Positions 43,860 to 52,218 are shown, numbered from the stretch's first letter. The stretch is 64,000 nucleotides of DNA from Jiangellales bacterium (GCA_030447955.1 JAUJNY010000004.1:81418-145417); one strand, 5' to 3'. Program-made: numbers and translations. The notes: generated from the letters alone by a model not told the origin.

Positions 43860-45232
43860 GCCTTCAGTCTGACCACCTCTGGCAGGTGTCGCGTCGCCAA
43901 CGCGGCGGCGGCCCGGGGATGGTCGGCCGCCAGCAGCCCGGCCGCGGCCAGCACGTAGTAGACGTCAACCGCCGCACGGGCTCGCCGCGGGAGCTTCCAT
44001 CCGCCCCCGGTGTCGTGCAGGACGGCGGCCAGCACGCTCTCGCGTCCGGCGGCGTCGGCGTGCCGGAGCACGCCACCGGAGCCCACCAGCGCCGTCACCT
44101 CCCGCAGGTCGCGACCGCCGGTACGCACGCTCGGCGCGCCCGGACCGGCGCCGTACGTCGTCAGCGCCGGGCGGGCGTGCCGACGTACCGCGACAACAGC
44201 CGCCAGAGCGGCCAGCTGCACGTCGATGCGCCGCTCATCCTCCTCGCCCGCACCCGGGGCCAGTGCTGGATCGGCGGCACGACGAGCGGTGGCCGGCTCC
44301 AGCCGGGCCAGTTCCGTGGGCTCGATGAGCCGCTCGGCGACGGCCGCCGCCACGATGCCCGGCGCGTTCCAGCGCACGCCGAGGTCGCCCTCGACGGTGC
44401 GTGAGCGCCACAGCGGCGCGACGACCTCCCGACGGCGCCCAGCGTCCTCACGACTCGGGGTGAGCGCGGAGTACACGTCGGTCGTGGCCCCACCCACGTC
44501 GAGGACGAGCACGTCGCCCACCGCGTCGGCGAGCACCTCGACTCCGAGCAGGACCACGTCGGGCGTGGCTGCGCGTACGAGGGCAGCGAACTCGTCCGGG
44601 CGCCGGGAGAGCTGCTTGCCGCCGATCACATGACGGACGAAGACCTCGCGGATCGCCTCGCGAGCCGGCTGCGGGTCCAGGGTGCCGATCTCGGGCAGCA
44701 CGTTCGCGGTCGACAGCACCCGGCGGTGATCGCGGCGCAGGATGCGTTCGGCCTCGTCGCGTACCGCGGCGTTGCCGGCCAGCACGACGGGGACGTCGAG
44801 AGCAGCGGCGGCGAGGGCGCGTGCGTTGCCGAGCAGGACGTCGGCGTTGCCGCCGTCCGTTCCGCCCACGAGCAGGACCACGTCGGGCCGCGACTGCGCC
44901 AAGGCGTCCACCGCGGCCTCGTCCAGGACGCCCGCGGCTACGTGCTCGACTCGGGCGCCGGCCGACAGGGCGACCCGGTGCCCCGCCTCCGCGGTGACCG
45001 CCCGCTCGTAGCCCACCACGGCCAGCCGCAGGCCGCCTCCGGCCGAGGAGCAGGCCCGTACCTCGTCGTGCGGCCCGAGCGCCTCCCGTACGGCCTCCAC
45101 GCCGTCAAGCACGTCGGAGTCCAACGTCGTGCGGTGTGACTCGGTCGCCAGCAGCTCACCGGTGTCGACGTCGACGAGCGCGCCCTTGGTGAAGGTGGAG
45201 CCGACGTCGACGCAGGCGACGGCTCGGCTCAC
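43856..45232 (-). CDS. Glutamate mutase MutL-type ATPase (ASKHA fold)
   Basis: The 458-aa protein begins VACVDVGSTFTKGALVDVDT and has a second nucleotide motif VLVLDVGGATTDVYSALTP, the ASKHA ATPase fold. CSSAGGGLRLAVVGY and RPDVVLLVGGTDGGNADVLL are the signature of MutL (glutamate mutase L), linked to B12-dependent carbon-skeleton mutases. No mutase S or E subunit is nearby, which is usual for actinobacterial MutL orphans. It is the gene before the Moco protein (GTGA overlap) and after metB. Possibly it serves as a reactivation or accessory factor. GTG/ATG start at 45232. Confidence 0.88.
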   Translation of the reverse strand: MSRAVACVDVGSTFTKGALVDVDTGELLATESHRTTLDSDVLDGVEAVREALGPHDEVRACSSAGGGLRLAVVGYERAVTAEAGHRVALSAGARVEHVAAGVLDEAAVDALAQSRPDVVLLVGGTDGGNADVLLGNARALAAAALDVPVVLAGNAAVRDEAERILRRDHRRVLSTANVLPEIGTLDPQPAREAIREVFVRHVIGGKQLSRRPDEFAALVRAATPDVVLLGVEVLADAVGDVLVLDVGGATTDVYSALTPSREDAGRRREVVAPLWRSRTVEGDLGVRWNAPGIVAAAVAERLIEPTELARLEPATARRAADPALAPGAGEEDERRIDVQLAALAAVVAVRRHARPALTTYGAGPGAPSVRTGGRDLREVTALVGSGGVLRHADAAGRESVLAAVLHDTGGGWKLPRRARAAVDVYYVLAAAGLLAADHPRAAAALATRHLPEVVRLKA

Positions 45233-45239
45233 GCCGAGG

Positions 45240-46394
45240 TCACTCCAGCGCCTGGGCCAGGTCCGCGAGCAGGTCCTCGACCGTCTCGATGCCCACCGAA
45301 AGCCGGACGAGGTCGGCGGGCACCTCCAGCGGGCTGCCCGCGGCGCTCGCGTGCGTCATCCGGCCGGGGTGCTCGATCAGCGACTCGACCCCACCGAGGG
45401 ACTCCCCGAGGATGAACAGCCGGGCGCGGTCGCACACCTTCACCGCGGCCTCCTCGCCACCCTCGACGCGGAACGACACCATCCCCCCGTAGCGGCGCAT
45501 CTGCTTGGCCGCCGCCGCGTGCCCGGGATCCTCGGGCAGCCCCGGGTAGTTGACCTGCACCACTCGCGGGTGCGCGACGAGCGCCTCGACGATCCGCTCG
45601 GCGTTGTCGCAGTGCCGCTCCATCCGCACGCCCAGGGTCTTCAGGCCGCGCAGGACCAGCCACGATTCGAAGGCCCCGGCGACGCCGCCCATCGCGTTCT
45701 GGTGGTACGCCAGCTCCTCCCCCAGCTCCGCGTCGGACACCACCAGGGCTCCGCCGACGACGTCGGAGTGGCCCCCGCAGTACTTCGTCGTGGAGTGCAC
45801 GACGACGTCGGCGCCAAGCGCCAGCGGCTGCTGCAGGTACGGCGAGGCGAAGGTGTTGTCGACGACGAGGAGGGCGTCCGCGTCATGCGCGATCCCCGCG
45901 AGCACGGCGATGTCGGCGACCCCGAGCAGCGGGTTGGTCGGCGTCTCGGCCCACAGGACGCGCGTGTTCGGCCGCACGGCGGCGCGCACGGCTTCCGGCT
46001 CACCGAGCGGCACCGACGTGTGCTCGACGCCCCAGCGCTGCAGCACCTTGGCGAAGAGACGGTACGTCCCGCCGTACGCGTCGCCGGGGATGACGACGTG
46101 GTCGCCGGGGCGGCAGACCGTACGCAGCAGGGTGTCCTCGGCGGACAGGCCAGAGGCGAACGCCAGCCCGCGCGAGCCTCCCTCGAGCGCCGCCAGGCAC
46201 TCCTGCAGCGCGCCGCGGGTGGGATTGCCGGAGCGGCTGTACTCGTAACCGCCGCGAAGCCCCCCGACGCCGTCCTGCTTGTAGGTGCTGGTGACGTGGA
46301 TCGGGGGCGCCACCGCGCCGGTGGCCTCGTCGGGCTCCTGCCCGGCGTGGATGGCGAGGGTGTCGAAGCCGTCGAAACTCTCGAGAGCGGGCAC
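45240..46394 (-). CDS. metB: Cystathionine gamma-synthase/lyase
   Basis: PLP enzyme of trans-sulfuration. The 384-aa protein has the PLP lysine K204 (VVHSTTKYCGGHSDVVGG), the N-terminal AIHAGQEPDEATGAVAPPI, YEYSRSGNPTRGALQECLA, DAYGGTYRLF and, near the end, SLGGVESLIEHPGRMTHAS. In mycobacteria the equivalent gene (metB) is near cbs. It could make cystathionine from O-succinyl-homoserine and cysteine or act as a gamma-lyase; sequence alone does not separate them. GTG 46394 is supported by TAGGGT 8 nt upstream. It is divergent from ggt. Confidence 0.92.
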   Translation of the reverse strand: MPALESFDGFDTLAIHAGQEPDEATGAVAPPIHVTSTYKQDGVGGLRGGYEYSRSGNPTRGALQECLAALEGGSRGLAFASGLSAEDTLLRTVCRPGDHVVIPGDAYGGTYRLFAKVLQRWGVEHTSVPLGEPEAVRAAVRPNTRVLWAETPTNPLLGVADIAVLAGIAHDADALLVVDNTFASPYLQQPLALGADVVVHSTTKYCGGHSDVVGGALVVSDAELGEELAYHQNAMGGVAGAFESWLVLRGLKTLGVRMERHCDNAERIVEALVAHPRVVQVNYPGLPEDPGHAAAAKQMRRYGGMVSFRVEGGEEAAVKVCDRARLFILGESLGGVESLIEHPGRMTHASAAGSPLEVPADLVRLSVGIETVEDLLADLAQALE

Positions 46395-46402
46395 GAGGCC
46401 GA

Positions 46403-46408
46403 ACCCTA
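46403..46408 (-). promoter_or_regulatory. Putative -10 element for leaderless metB
   Basis: On the minus strand TAGGGT followed by 8 nt and GTG 46394; the divergent ggt promoter is 80 bp away. Confidence 0.45.
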
Positions 46409-46487
46409 CGCAGGGAGCGACCGGCGTTGCCCGGCGACTGGGGAGGATCGTCCGCGCTGGTGCGAAGGATGCTCCCCAGTCGGCCGG

Positions 46488-46493
46488 TAACCT
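46488..46493 (+). promoter_or_regulatory. Putative -10 element for leaderless ggt
   Basis: TAACCT followed by 8 nt and GTG 46502. It decides the start over the upstream in-frame ATG 46427 region. Confidence 0.45.
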
Positions 46494-46501
46494 CCCCCGG
46501 C

Positions 46502-47914
46502 GTGAGCCGACGGGTGCCTGCGGCTGTCGCGGCCGGGCACCCGGCAACCGCCGAAGTCGGCCGGGCGATCCTCGCGGCGGGTGGGTCCGCAGCCGACGCC
46601 GCGGTGGCCGCGGCCCTCACCTCCTGCGTGGCCGAGACCGTGATGACCGGGCTCGGCGGCGGGGGCTTCGCCAGCTACCTCGACCCGGCCTCCGGCAGCG
46701 TGCACTGCCTCGACTTCTTCACCGCGGTCCCTGGACTTGGAGCCACCAGGGCGGCGGCCCCGCTGACCCACGTCGACGTGCGCTTCGGTGGAGTGCCGCT
46801 GGACTTCTCGGTCGGGGCCCCCAGCGTGGCTGTACCCGGCGTCCCCGCCGGGCTCGCGGAGCTGCACCGCCGCTGGGGACGGCTGCCGTGGCCGGAAGTC
46901 GTCCGGCCGGCCGCCGAGCTGGCGGAGCAAGGCGCGCCGCTGCCGGAAGCCCACGCCCGCACCCTCGTCGACATGCGCCACGTGATGCTGCCCGGGGACG
47001 GCGCCGCGGCGTACGCCCCGGGTGGAGGGCTGCTCGCCGCGGGCGAAGTGCTGCGCCACCCCGGCCTGGCGGACGCGCTGCGCCTGATCGCCACGCGGGG
47101 TCCCGCCGCTTTTTACGCCGGTGAGCTGGGCCGACGAGCCGTCCAGGCGGTCGCCGAAGGCGGAGGCTTGCTCGGGCTGGACGACCTCGCCGCGTACCGC
47201 GTCGAGGAGGTCCGGGTCGTCAGTGCGGGCTTCGCCGGCGCGCTGGTCCGGGGCCGGGTCGACCTGCTCGACACCGTAGGCACGTTCGCGGCGTTGCCGC
47301 CGGACCTGCCCGCCCTCGACACCGGCGCGCGGGCGCTGGCGCTGGCCGGCGTGCTCGGCGGCGCCCCGGACGGCCCCGGGGACACGACCAGCGTCAGCGT
47401 CGTGGACTCCGACGGTGGGGCGTGCGTGGTCACGACGAGCCTCGGCGTCGGCGCGGGGGTGTGGGTGCCCGGTTACGGCGTACACCTCAACTCCATGCTT
47501 GGGGAGGGGGAGCTGTTCTCCGACCGGCACCGGCCCGGTGACCGGATGGCGAGCATGATGTGCCCGCTCGTGGTGACCACGGCGGTCGACGGGGCGGTGG
47601 ACGTGCCGGTGCTCGCGGTCGGGGCGGCGGGCGCGTCCCGCATCCGCAGCGCCCTGCTCCAGGTCGTCACCGGCGTGCTCGTGGACGGGCTGCCGCCCGC
47701 CGACGCGATCATGGCGCCGCGCCTGCACGTCGCCGGGCGGGTGGCCCACGTGGAACCGGGAGTTCCCGCGGAGGCGACCGGCGCGCTGCAGGGTGCCGGC
47801 TACGAGGTCACCCGCTGGCCGACCCTTGCCCACTACTTCGGGGGGGTCAGCGCCGTCGGACTCGGCGGCGCCGGAGCCGACCCGCGCCGCGGCGGTGCGG
47901 TGGCGCTGCTCTGA
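46502..47914 (+). CDS. ggt: Gamma-glutamyltransferase family protein
   Basis: Ntn-hydrolase of the gamma-glutamyltranspeptidase family; from GTG 46502 the protein has 470 aa. Large-subunit motifs are GHPATAEVGRAILAAGGSAA, GLGGGGFASYLDP and VAVPGVPAGLAELHRRWGRL. The autoprocessing Thr is probably in GDTTSVSVVDSDGGACVVTT; the small subunit continues with GAGVWVPGYGVHLNSMLGEG. It is shorter than the usual 550-580 residues, and the C-terminal part (VSAVGLGGAGADPRRGGAVALL) is compact. There is no signal peptide from this start, so it may be cytosolic. In an organism with mycothiol rather than glutathione, other gamma-glutamyl amides are likelier substrates. Confidence 0.88.
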   Translation: MSRRVPAAVAAGHPATAEVGRAILAAGGSAADAAVAAALTSCVAETVMTGLGGGGFASYLDPASGSVHCLDFFTAVPGLGATRAAAPLTHVDVRFGGVPLDFSVGAPSVAVPGVPAGLAELHRRWGRLPWPEVVRPAAELAEQGAPLPEAHARTLVDMRHVMLPGDGAAAYAPGGGLLAAGEVLRHPGLADALRLIATRGPAAFYAGELGRRAVQAVAEGGGLLGLDDLAAYRVEEVRVVSAGFAGALVRGRVDLLDTVGTFAALPPDLPALDTGARALALAGVLGGAPDGPGDTTSVSVVDSDGGACVVTTSLGVGAGVWVPGYGVHLNSMLGEGELFSDRHRPGDRMASMMCPLVVTTAVDGAVDVPVLAVGAAGASRIRSALLQVVTGVLVDGLPPADAIMAPRLHVAGRVAHVEPGVPAEATGALQGAGYEVTRWPTLAHYFGGVSAVGLGGAGADPRRGGAVALL

Positions 47915-47994
47915 CCGACCTGACCTGGCGGTGCCGGCCTGACCGACCTGACCCGGCGGTGCCGGCCTGACCGACCTGACCCGGAGGTGCCGGA
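47912..47994 (+). repeat. 28-bp tandem repeat, three copies
   Basis: Three direct copies of a 28-bp unit beginning TGACCGACCTGACC (starts 47912, 47940, 47968), with one or two base changes between copies. The first copy begins with the ggt stop codon, so the repeat is wholly 3' to ggt and lies before msrA. It can form GGTCAGG/CCTGACC-type short stems. Confidence 0.9.
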
Positions 47995-48068
47995 GAGCGG
48001 ACGCGGAAGAGGCAGGGACGCCGCGGCGTTGGCAAGAGGTGACGAGCCCGCAGATGGAGGATCCCGCC

Positions 48069-48734
48069 ATGTTCCTGTTCGACCGCGCCAAGACCAGCCC
48101 GGTGAGCCCGAGCGAGGCGCTGCCCGGCCGGGAGCGCCGGCCGTACGACCTCGCCGGCCAGCACGCGGTCCTGGGCACCTCCATCGCCGCGGACGTCCCC
48201 GCCGGGCTGGAGGAGGCGGTGTTCGGGCTCGGCTGCTTCTGGGGAGCGGAACGGCTCTTCTGGCAGCTGCCCGGCGTCTGGACGACCGCGGTCGGGTACG
48301 CGGGCGGGCACACGCCGCACCCCACGTACGAGGAGGTGTGCACGGCGCGCACCGGGCACGCCGAGGTGGTGCGTGTCGTCTACGACCCGGCGCAGGTGTC
48401 GTATCGAGACCTGCTGCGCACCTTTTGGGAGTCGCACGACCCCACACAGGGCATGCGGCAGGGCAACGACGTCGGTACGCAGTACCGCTCGGCGGTCTAC
48501 TACACCTCACCGGCGCAGCGCGCCGACGTCGAGGCGTCGCGGGAGGCCTACCAGCGGGCGCTGGACCAGCGCCGCCACGGGGAGATCACCACGGAGATCG
48601 CGCCGCTAGGCGAGCTCTACTACGCCGAGGACTACCACCAGCAGTACCTGCACAAGGTGCCCAACGGCTACTGCGGCCTTGCCGGCACCGGCGTGGCCTG
48701 CCCGGTGGGAGTGGCTCCGGCCGACGGCGCCTGA
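48069..48734 (+). CDS. msrA: Peptide methionine sulfoxide reductase MsrA
   Basis: Reduces the S-epimer of methionine sulfoxide in proteins. The 221-aa protein has the catalytic Cys 56 in [14 protein letters not shown], then [51 protein letters not shown] and YRSAVYYTS, all signature motifs, and a recycling C-terminal Cys region ([11 protein letters not shown]). ATG 48069 has GGAGG 8 nt upstream; the in-frame GTG 48039 was rejected. A 45-residue N-terminal extension before the catalytic loop is typical of actinobacteria. It lies in the sulfur amino-acid group with metB, ggt and cbs. Confidence 0.95.
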   Translation: MFLFDRAKTSPVSPSEALPGRERRPYDLAGQHAVLGTSIAADVPAGLEEAVFGLGCFWGAERLFWQLPGVWTTAVGYAGGHTPHPTYEEVCTARTGHAEVVRVVYDPAQVSYRDLLRTFWESHDPTQGMRQGNDVGTQYRSAVYYTSPAQRADVEASREAYQRALDQRRHGEITTEIAPLGELYYAEDYHQQYLHKVPNGYCGLAGTGVACPVGVAPADGA

Positions 48735-48819
48735 TACCCAGCCCCTCGCCCGCGACCCAGCGACTCACCCGCGAGCCCACCGGCCTCGCCGTCCATCCCC
48801 CTGCCGCCCGCGGCGCGCA

Positions 48820-48950
48820 CCGTAGTGCGCCCAAGGCCCCTTGAGCGCAGCGGCCGTTCGCACCCAAGGGTCCCTTCAGTGCAATGCGTATGGGCCCAAG
48901 GGTCCCTTGCGCGCGTGCAACGCTGGCAAGGGACCCTTGCGCGCAAACGG
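48820..48950. repeat. Intergenic palindromic repeat element, copy 2 (four units)
   Basis: Four units: CAAGGCCCCTTG (48832-48843, one base short), CAAGGGTCCCTTC (48865-48877), CAAGGGTCCCTTG (48897-48909) and CAAGGGACCCTTG (48927-48939), spaced 33, 32 and 30 bp. The end GCGCGCAAACGG is the reverse complement of the start of copy 1 (CCGTTTGCGCGC). It lies between the convergent msrA and cbs. Confidence 0.9.
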
Positions 48951-49003
48951 TCGGGGTGCGGGGGTCGAAACCGAGGCGGCAACCGGCGGCGGTGGCCCCG
49001 GGT

Positions 49004-50368
49004 TCAGCCGGGCAGGAAGTCGAGGATGGCCCGGCGGGTCAGCAGCCCGGCGGGCTTGCCGCCGTCGAGCACGAGCAGGACGTCGGCCGAGCGCAGCCGG
49101 CCCGCCGCGTCCGCCATGGGCTCACCGCTCCCGATGGTCTCCAGCGCCGGGCTGGCATGGCGCTCCACCGGGTCGCCCGGCCTGGCCTGCCCGCTGGCCA
49201 GCAAGCCGAGCAGATGGCGCTCGTCGACGGATCCGGCGACCTCGGCCGCCATGACCGGCGGCTGCGCGCGGACCACCGGCAGCTGCGTCAGGCCGGCCTC
49301 CCGCAAGGCCGCGAGCGCGGCCGCGACGGTGTCCTCCGGGCGGACGTGCGCGAGCGCGGCGGGGTCCACGGACGCGCGGCGCAGGATGTCGCCCACCCGA
49401 GGCCCCTCCCCCGCGTCCAGAAAGCCATGGGCGGACATCCAGGCGTCGTTGAAGATCTTGGACATGTAGCCGCGGCCACCGTCGGGCAGCAGCACCACGA
49501 CCAGCGCGTCAGCGCCGGCCCCCGCCGCGACGCGCAGCGCGGCCTCCACTGCCATGCCGCACGACCCGCCGACCAGCAGCCCTTCCTCCCGCGCCAGCCG
49601 CCGGGTCATCGCGAAGGAGTCGGCGTCGGAGACCGCGACGATCTCGTCGCAGATCTCCCCGTCGTACGTCGTGGGCCAGAAGTCCTCCCCGACCCCCTCG
49701 ACCAGGTACGGCCGGCCGGCGCCACCGGAGTAGACCGACCCCTCGGGGTCAGCGCCGACCACCCGTACGGCGCCGGCGGAGACCTCCTTGAGGTAGCGCC
49801 CGGCGCCGCTGACCGTGCCGCCGGTGCCCAGCCCGGTGACGAAGTGGGTCAGGCGCCCGTCGGTCTGCTCCCAGATCTCCGGCCCGGTCGTCTCGTAGTG
49901 GGAGCGGGGGTTGTCCGGGTTGGCGTACTGGTCGGGCTTCCAGGCCCCCTCGATCTCGGCCGCGAGCCGGTCGGAGACGTTGTAGTAGGAGTCCGGGTGC
50001 TGCGGCGGGACCGCCGTCGGGCAGACCACGACCTCAGCGCCGTACGCCCGCAGCACGTTGCGCTTGTCCTCGCTCACCTTATCGGGGCAGACGAACACGC
50101 AGCGGTAGCCGCGCTGCTGGGCGACCAGGGCGAGGCCCACCCCGGTGTTGCCGCTGGTCGGCTCGACGATGGTCCCGCCGGGCTGCAACGCCCCGCTAGC
50201 CTCCGCTGCGTCCACCATCGGTACGGCGATGCGGTCCTTCACCGAGCCGCCGGGGTTGAGGTACTCGAGCTTCGCCACCACGCTGCCCGCCACGCCCTCC
50301 CCGACGCGGCGGAGCCGGACGAGCGGGGTGTCGCCGATGAGGTCGACGACGGAGTCGCTGATACGCAC
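49004..50368 (-). CDS. cbs: Cystathionine beta-synthase
   Basis: PLP enzyme joining homocysteine and serine to cystathionine. The 454-aa protein has the PLP lysine K44 (NPGGSVKDRIA), PTSGNTGVGLALVA, a VTGLGTGGTVSGAGRYLKE phosphate-binding loop and EGLLVGGSCGMAVEAALRVA. A C-terminal pair of CBS domains (about 330-454, VRPEDTVAAALAALREAGLTQLP and GEPMADAAGRLRSADVLLVL) is present, the eukaryote-like regulatory layout also seen in mycobacteria. No heme-binding N-domain is seen. GTG 50368 is supported by TAGGCT 8 nt upstream. With metB it gives a possible reverse trans-sulfuration path. Confidence 0.94.
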   Translation of the reverse strand: MRISDSVVDLIGDTPLVRLRRVGEGVAGSVVAKLEYLNPGGSVKDRIAVPMVDAAEASGALQPGGTIVEPTSGNTGVGLALVAQQRGYRCVFVCPDKVSEDKRNVLRAYGAEVVVCPTAVPPQHPDSYYNVSDRLAAEIEGAWKPDQYANPDNPRSHYETTGPEIWEQTDGRLTHFVTGLGTGGTVSGAGRYLKEVSAGAVRVVGADPEGSVYSGGAGRPYLVEGVGEDFWPTTYDGEICDEIVAVSDADSFAMTRRLAREEGLLVGGSCGMAVEAALRVAAGAGADALVVVLLPDGGRGYMSKIFNDAWMSAHGFLDAGEGPRVGDILRRASVDPAALAHVRPEDTVAAALAALREAGLTQLPVVRAQPPVMAAEVAGSVDERHLLGLLASGQARPGDPVERHASPALETIGSGEPMADAAGRLRSADVLLVLDGGKPAGLLTRRAILDFLPG

Positions 50369-50376
50369 GACCGGAG

Positions 50377-50386
50377 AGCCTAGGGT
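50377..50386. promoter_or_regulatory. Overlapping divergent -10 elements (cbs and SGNH hydrolase)
   Basis: AGCCTAGGGT contains TAGGCT on the minus strand (8 nt before GTG 50368, cbs) and TAGGGT on the plus strand. The two hexamers share the central TA, so the polymerases cannot bind both at once. Plus-strand transcription would start about 80 nt before the SGNH start. Confidence 0.5.
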
Positions 50387-50469
50387 CCGCGATGCTGGCC
50401 GGCAGCCGGCGGGAACCCGCGGACGGCGCGAGCGCGTTCAGCGACGGGCCTTCGGAAAGGAGCAGGCAG

Positions 50470-51552
50470 GTGAGCAGGGCAGCGCGGGCGCGCCGAATGG
50501 CGACCGCGGCCGCAGCCGGTGGCGGGGGGCTTGGCCTGCTCGGAGGCACCGCGATGGGTGTGATGCTCGCGCAGGCCCGCCAGGTGCGCCGGGGTGTGGT
50601 GGGCGTGCCCATCGGGCGCCCCCCGGCCGTCGACGGTCAGTGGGGGTCGGGCGAGGGCGAGCCGATCTCCCTGGTGCTGCTCGGCGACTCCACCGCCGCC
50701 GGGCTGGGTGTCGAACGTTCCGAGCAGACCCTCGGCGTGCTCGTCGCGGTCGGTCTCGCCAGGCTGGCGCGGCGTCCTGTTCGGCTCACCAGCGTGGCCG
50801 TGATCGGCGCCGAGAGCGGTCACCTGGGCGACCAGGTAGTCCGTGCGCTGGCTGCTGAGCCCGCCGTGGCGATCATCATGATCGGCGGCAACGACGTCAC
50901 CCACCGCATCAGTACGTCGGTGTCCGCCGGGCACCTGGCGCAGGCGGTACGCCAGCTGCGCGCCGCCGGCGTCGAGGTCGTGGTCGGGACCTGCCCCGAC
51001 CTCGGCACGATCGAGCCGATCCCGCCGCCGCTGCGCTGGGCCGCCCGGCGGTTGAGCCGCCGCCTCGCCGCGGTCCAAACCATCGCCACCGTCGAGGCCG
51101 GTGGCCGCACGGTCTCCATCGGCTCCATCCTCGGTCCCGAGTTCGCCGCGGACCCGCGGCTCATGTTCGCGGAGGACCGCTTTCACCCCTCCGCGGCTGG
51201 TTACGCAGCGGCCGCCGCCGCCATCCTGCCCTCGGTGGCGTCGGCTCTGGGGCTCGCCGCGGAGGAGGAGCCGCAGCCGTCCCGCCGGGAAGGTGTGCTG
51301 CCGGTGGCGCTCGCCGCGGCCGAGGCTGTCGAGGAGTCGGGCACTGAGGTCGCCGCCGCCCAGGTCGCCGGCCGCGACCGCGGCCCGCGGGGCCGCTGGG
51401 CGCTGTTGCGGCACCGTCGGCCGGCGAGCACCGAGCCGCTCACGGCAACCCCCGCGAGCACCGAGCCGGTCACGGCAACCCCCGCGAGCACCGAGCCGGT
51501 CACGGCAACACCCGGCGCAGCGCCTGCAGCGACGCCAGAGCCGACCGGCTGA
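50470..51552 (+). CDS. SGNH-fold hydrolase/lipase (GDSL family)
   Basis: Esterase fold with block I LVLLGDSTAAGLGVERSEQ (catalytic Ser in GDS), block III IIMIGGNDVTHRISTS (Gly/Asn oxyanion) and block V DRFHPSAAGYAAAAAAILPS (Asp-x-x-His). From GTG 50470 (AAAGGAG 7 nt upstream) the protein has 360 aa, with a hydrophobic N-terminal segment (GGGGLGLLGGTAMGVMLAQ) that may be a membrane anchor. The last 60 residues are low-complexity with three 10-residue repeats. An ATG at 50392 is an alternative start. The gene overlaps the convergent hypothetical gene by 53 bp. Confidence 0.88.
   Translation: MSRAARARRMATAAAAGGGGLGLLGGTAMGVMLAQARQVRRGVVGVPIGRPPAVDGQWGSGEGEPISLVLLGDSTAAGLGVERSEQTLGVLVAVGLARLARRPVRLTSVAVIGAESGHLGDQVVRALAAEPAVAIIMIGGNDVTHRISTSVSAGHLAQAVRQLRAAGVEVVVGTCPDLGTIEPIPPPLRWAARRLSRRLAAVQTIATVEAGGRTVSIGSILGPEFAADPRLMFAEDRFHPSAAGYAAAAAAILPSVASALGLAAEEEPQPSRREGVLPVALAAAEAVEESGTEVAAAQVAGRDRGPRGRWALLRHRRPASTEPLTATPASTEPVTATPASTEPVTATPGAAPAATPEPTG
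51424..51513 (+). repeat. 30-bp tandem repeat in the SGNH gene
   Basis: Three copies of a 30-bp unit (GCGAGCACCGAGCC followed by a variable S and TCACGGCAACCCC) encoding ASTEPVTATP-type decapeptides. In-frame copy-number changes would only alter the tail length. Confidence 0.9.
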
Positions 51553-51877
51553 TCCCCTCGTCGGGGTGCTCGGCGAGCACGCTCAGCAGGTCGTGTCCGG
51601 TGACCGAGAGCTGGTCACCGAGGGCGTGCCCGGGCAGCTGAGGCAGCTGGCGCCGTCCCTGCGCCGGAGCCTCGAGGGCGGCCGCCGAGTCGGCCAGGAG
51701 CTGGGCCGTCGCGGCGGCCACGGCCGCCACCGAACGGCCGTACGGGTCAACCGGTCTCTCCAACCGCGCCGGCGTGAGCACCCGCAGCCGGTCGGCGACG
51801 CGGTCGACCTCCCTCGCCAGCTCGCTCAACAGGTCCGCGCTGCGGGGTCGAGTGCCATCACTGCCCGCGTGGGTCAC
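51500..51877 (-). CDS. Hypothetical protein
   Basis: A 125-aa frame from GTG 51877, mainly helical and Ala/Leu-rich: DLLSELAREVDRVADRLRVL then YGRSVAAVAAATAQLLADSA, ending LSVTGHDLLSVLAEHPDEGI and SALASLQALRRVLP. No signal or membrane helix is visible. A longer form from 51985 would add an unlikely basic N-terminus. Conserved hypotheticals of this size occur near SGNH genes in actinobacteria, but I do not recognise a family. It overlaps the SGNH gene tail-to-tail by 53 bp, opposite the repeat, which makes the C-terminus peculiar. Confidence 0.55.
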   Translation of the reverse strand: MTHAGSDGTRPRSADLLSELAREVDRVADRLRVLTPARLERPVDPYGRSVAAVAAATAQLLADSAAALEAPAQGRRQLPQLPGHALGDQLSVTGHDLLSVLAEHPDEGISRSALASLQALRRVLP

Positions 51878-51987
51878 AGCGGGCCAGGATGGCAGCCGGG
51901 CGCGGCCCAGTTTGGTCGCGGCACTTGTGCCACCCCGTCGAGGTCGGGCACGCTCAAGTTCACCAATCGACCCGGCTGGAGGCACCC

Positions 51988-52218
51988 ATGAGCCTGAACC
52001 ACTCCGAAGAGACCCATCGCAACCTGCTCGCCCGCATCCCGCAGGTGACCGGCCGCGAAGTCACTGAGTGGTTCCAAGTCATGGAGGACGGTCCCGCCTT
52101 TGGCCGCTTCGAGGACAGGGTCAAGTGGCTGCGCGACGAGCACGGCCTCTCCCACGGTCACGCCACTGCGATCGTGCACGAGTTGCACGTACGGCGGGCG
52201 GCCCGCTCCTTCCAGTGA
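51988..52218 (+). CDS. DUF4287 protein
   Basis: A 76-aa protein from ATG 51988 with a GGAGG box just before it. The sequence RNLLARIPQVTGREVTEWFQ, DRVKWLRDEHGLSHGHATAI and VHELHVRRAA is a complete DUF4287 domain, a small helical fold related to DUF5655 and often linked to nucleic-acid or protein interactions. No enzyme site is visible. It overlaps the following PPOX gene by 4 bp (GTGA), so they are one operon and one may help the other. Confidence 0.88.
   Translation: MSLNHSEETHRNLLARIPQVTGREVTEWFQVMEDGPAFGRFEDRVKWLRDEHGLSHGHATAIVHELHVRRAARSFQ

Noticed and set aside
46406..48352. 648-codon minus-strand frame opposite ggt and msrA
   Set aside because: Arg/Gly/Ala-rich shadow with no motif, over two well-supported genes.
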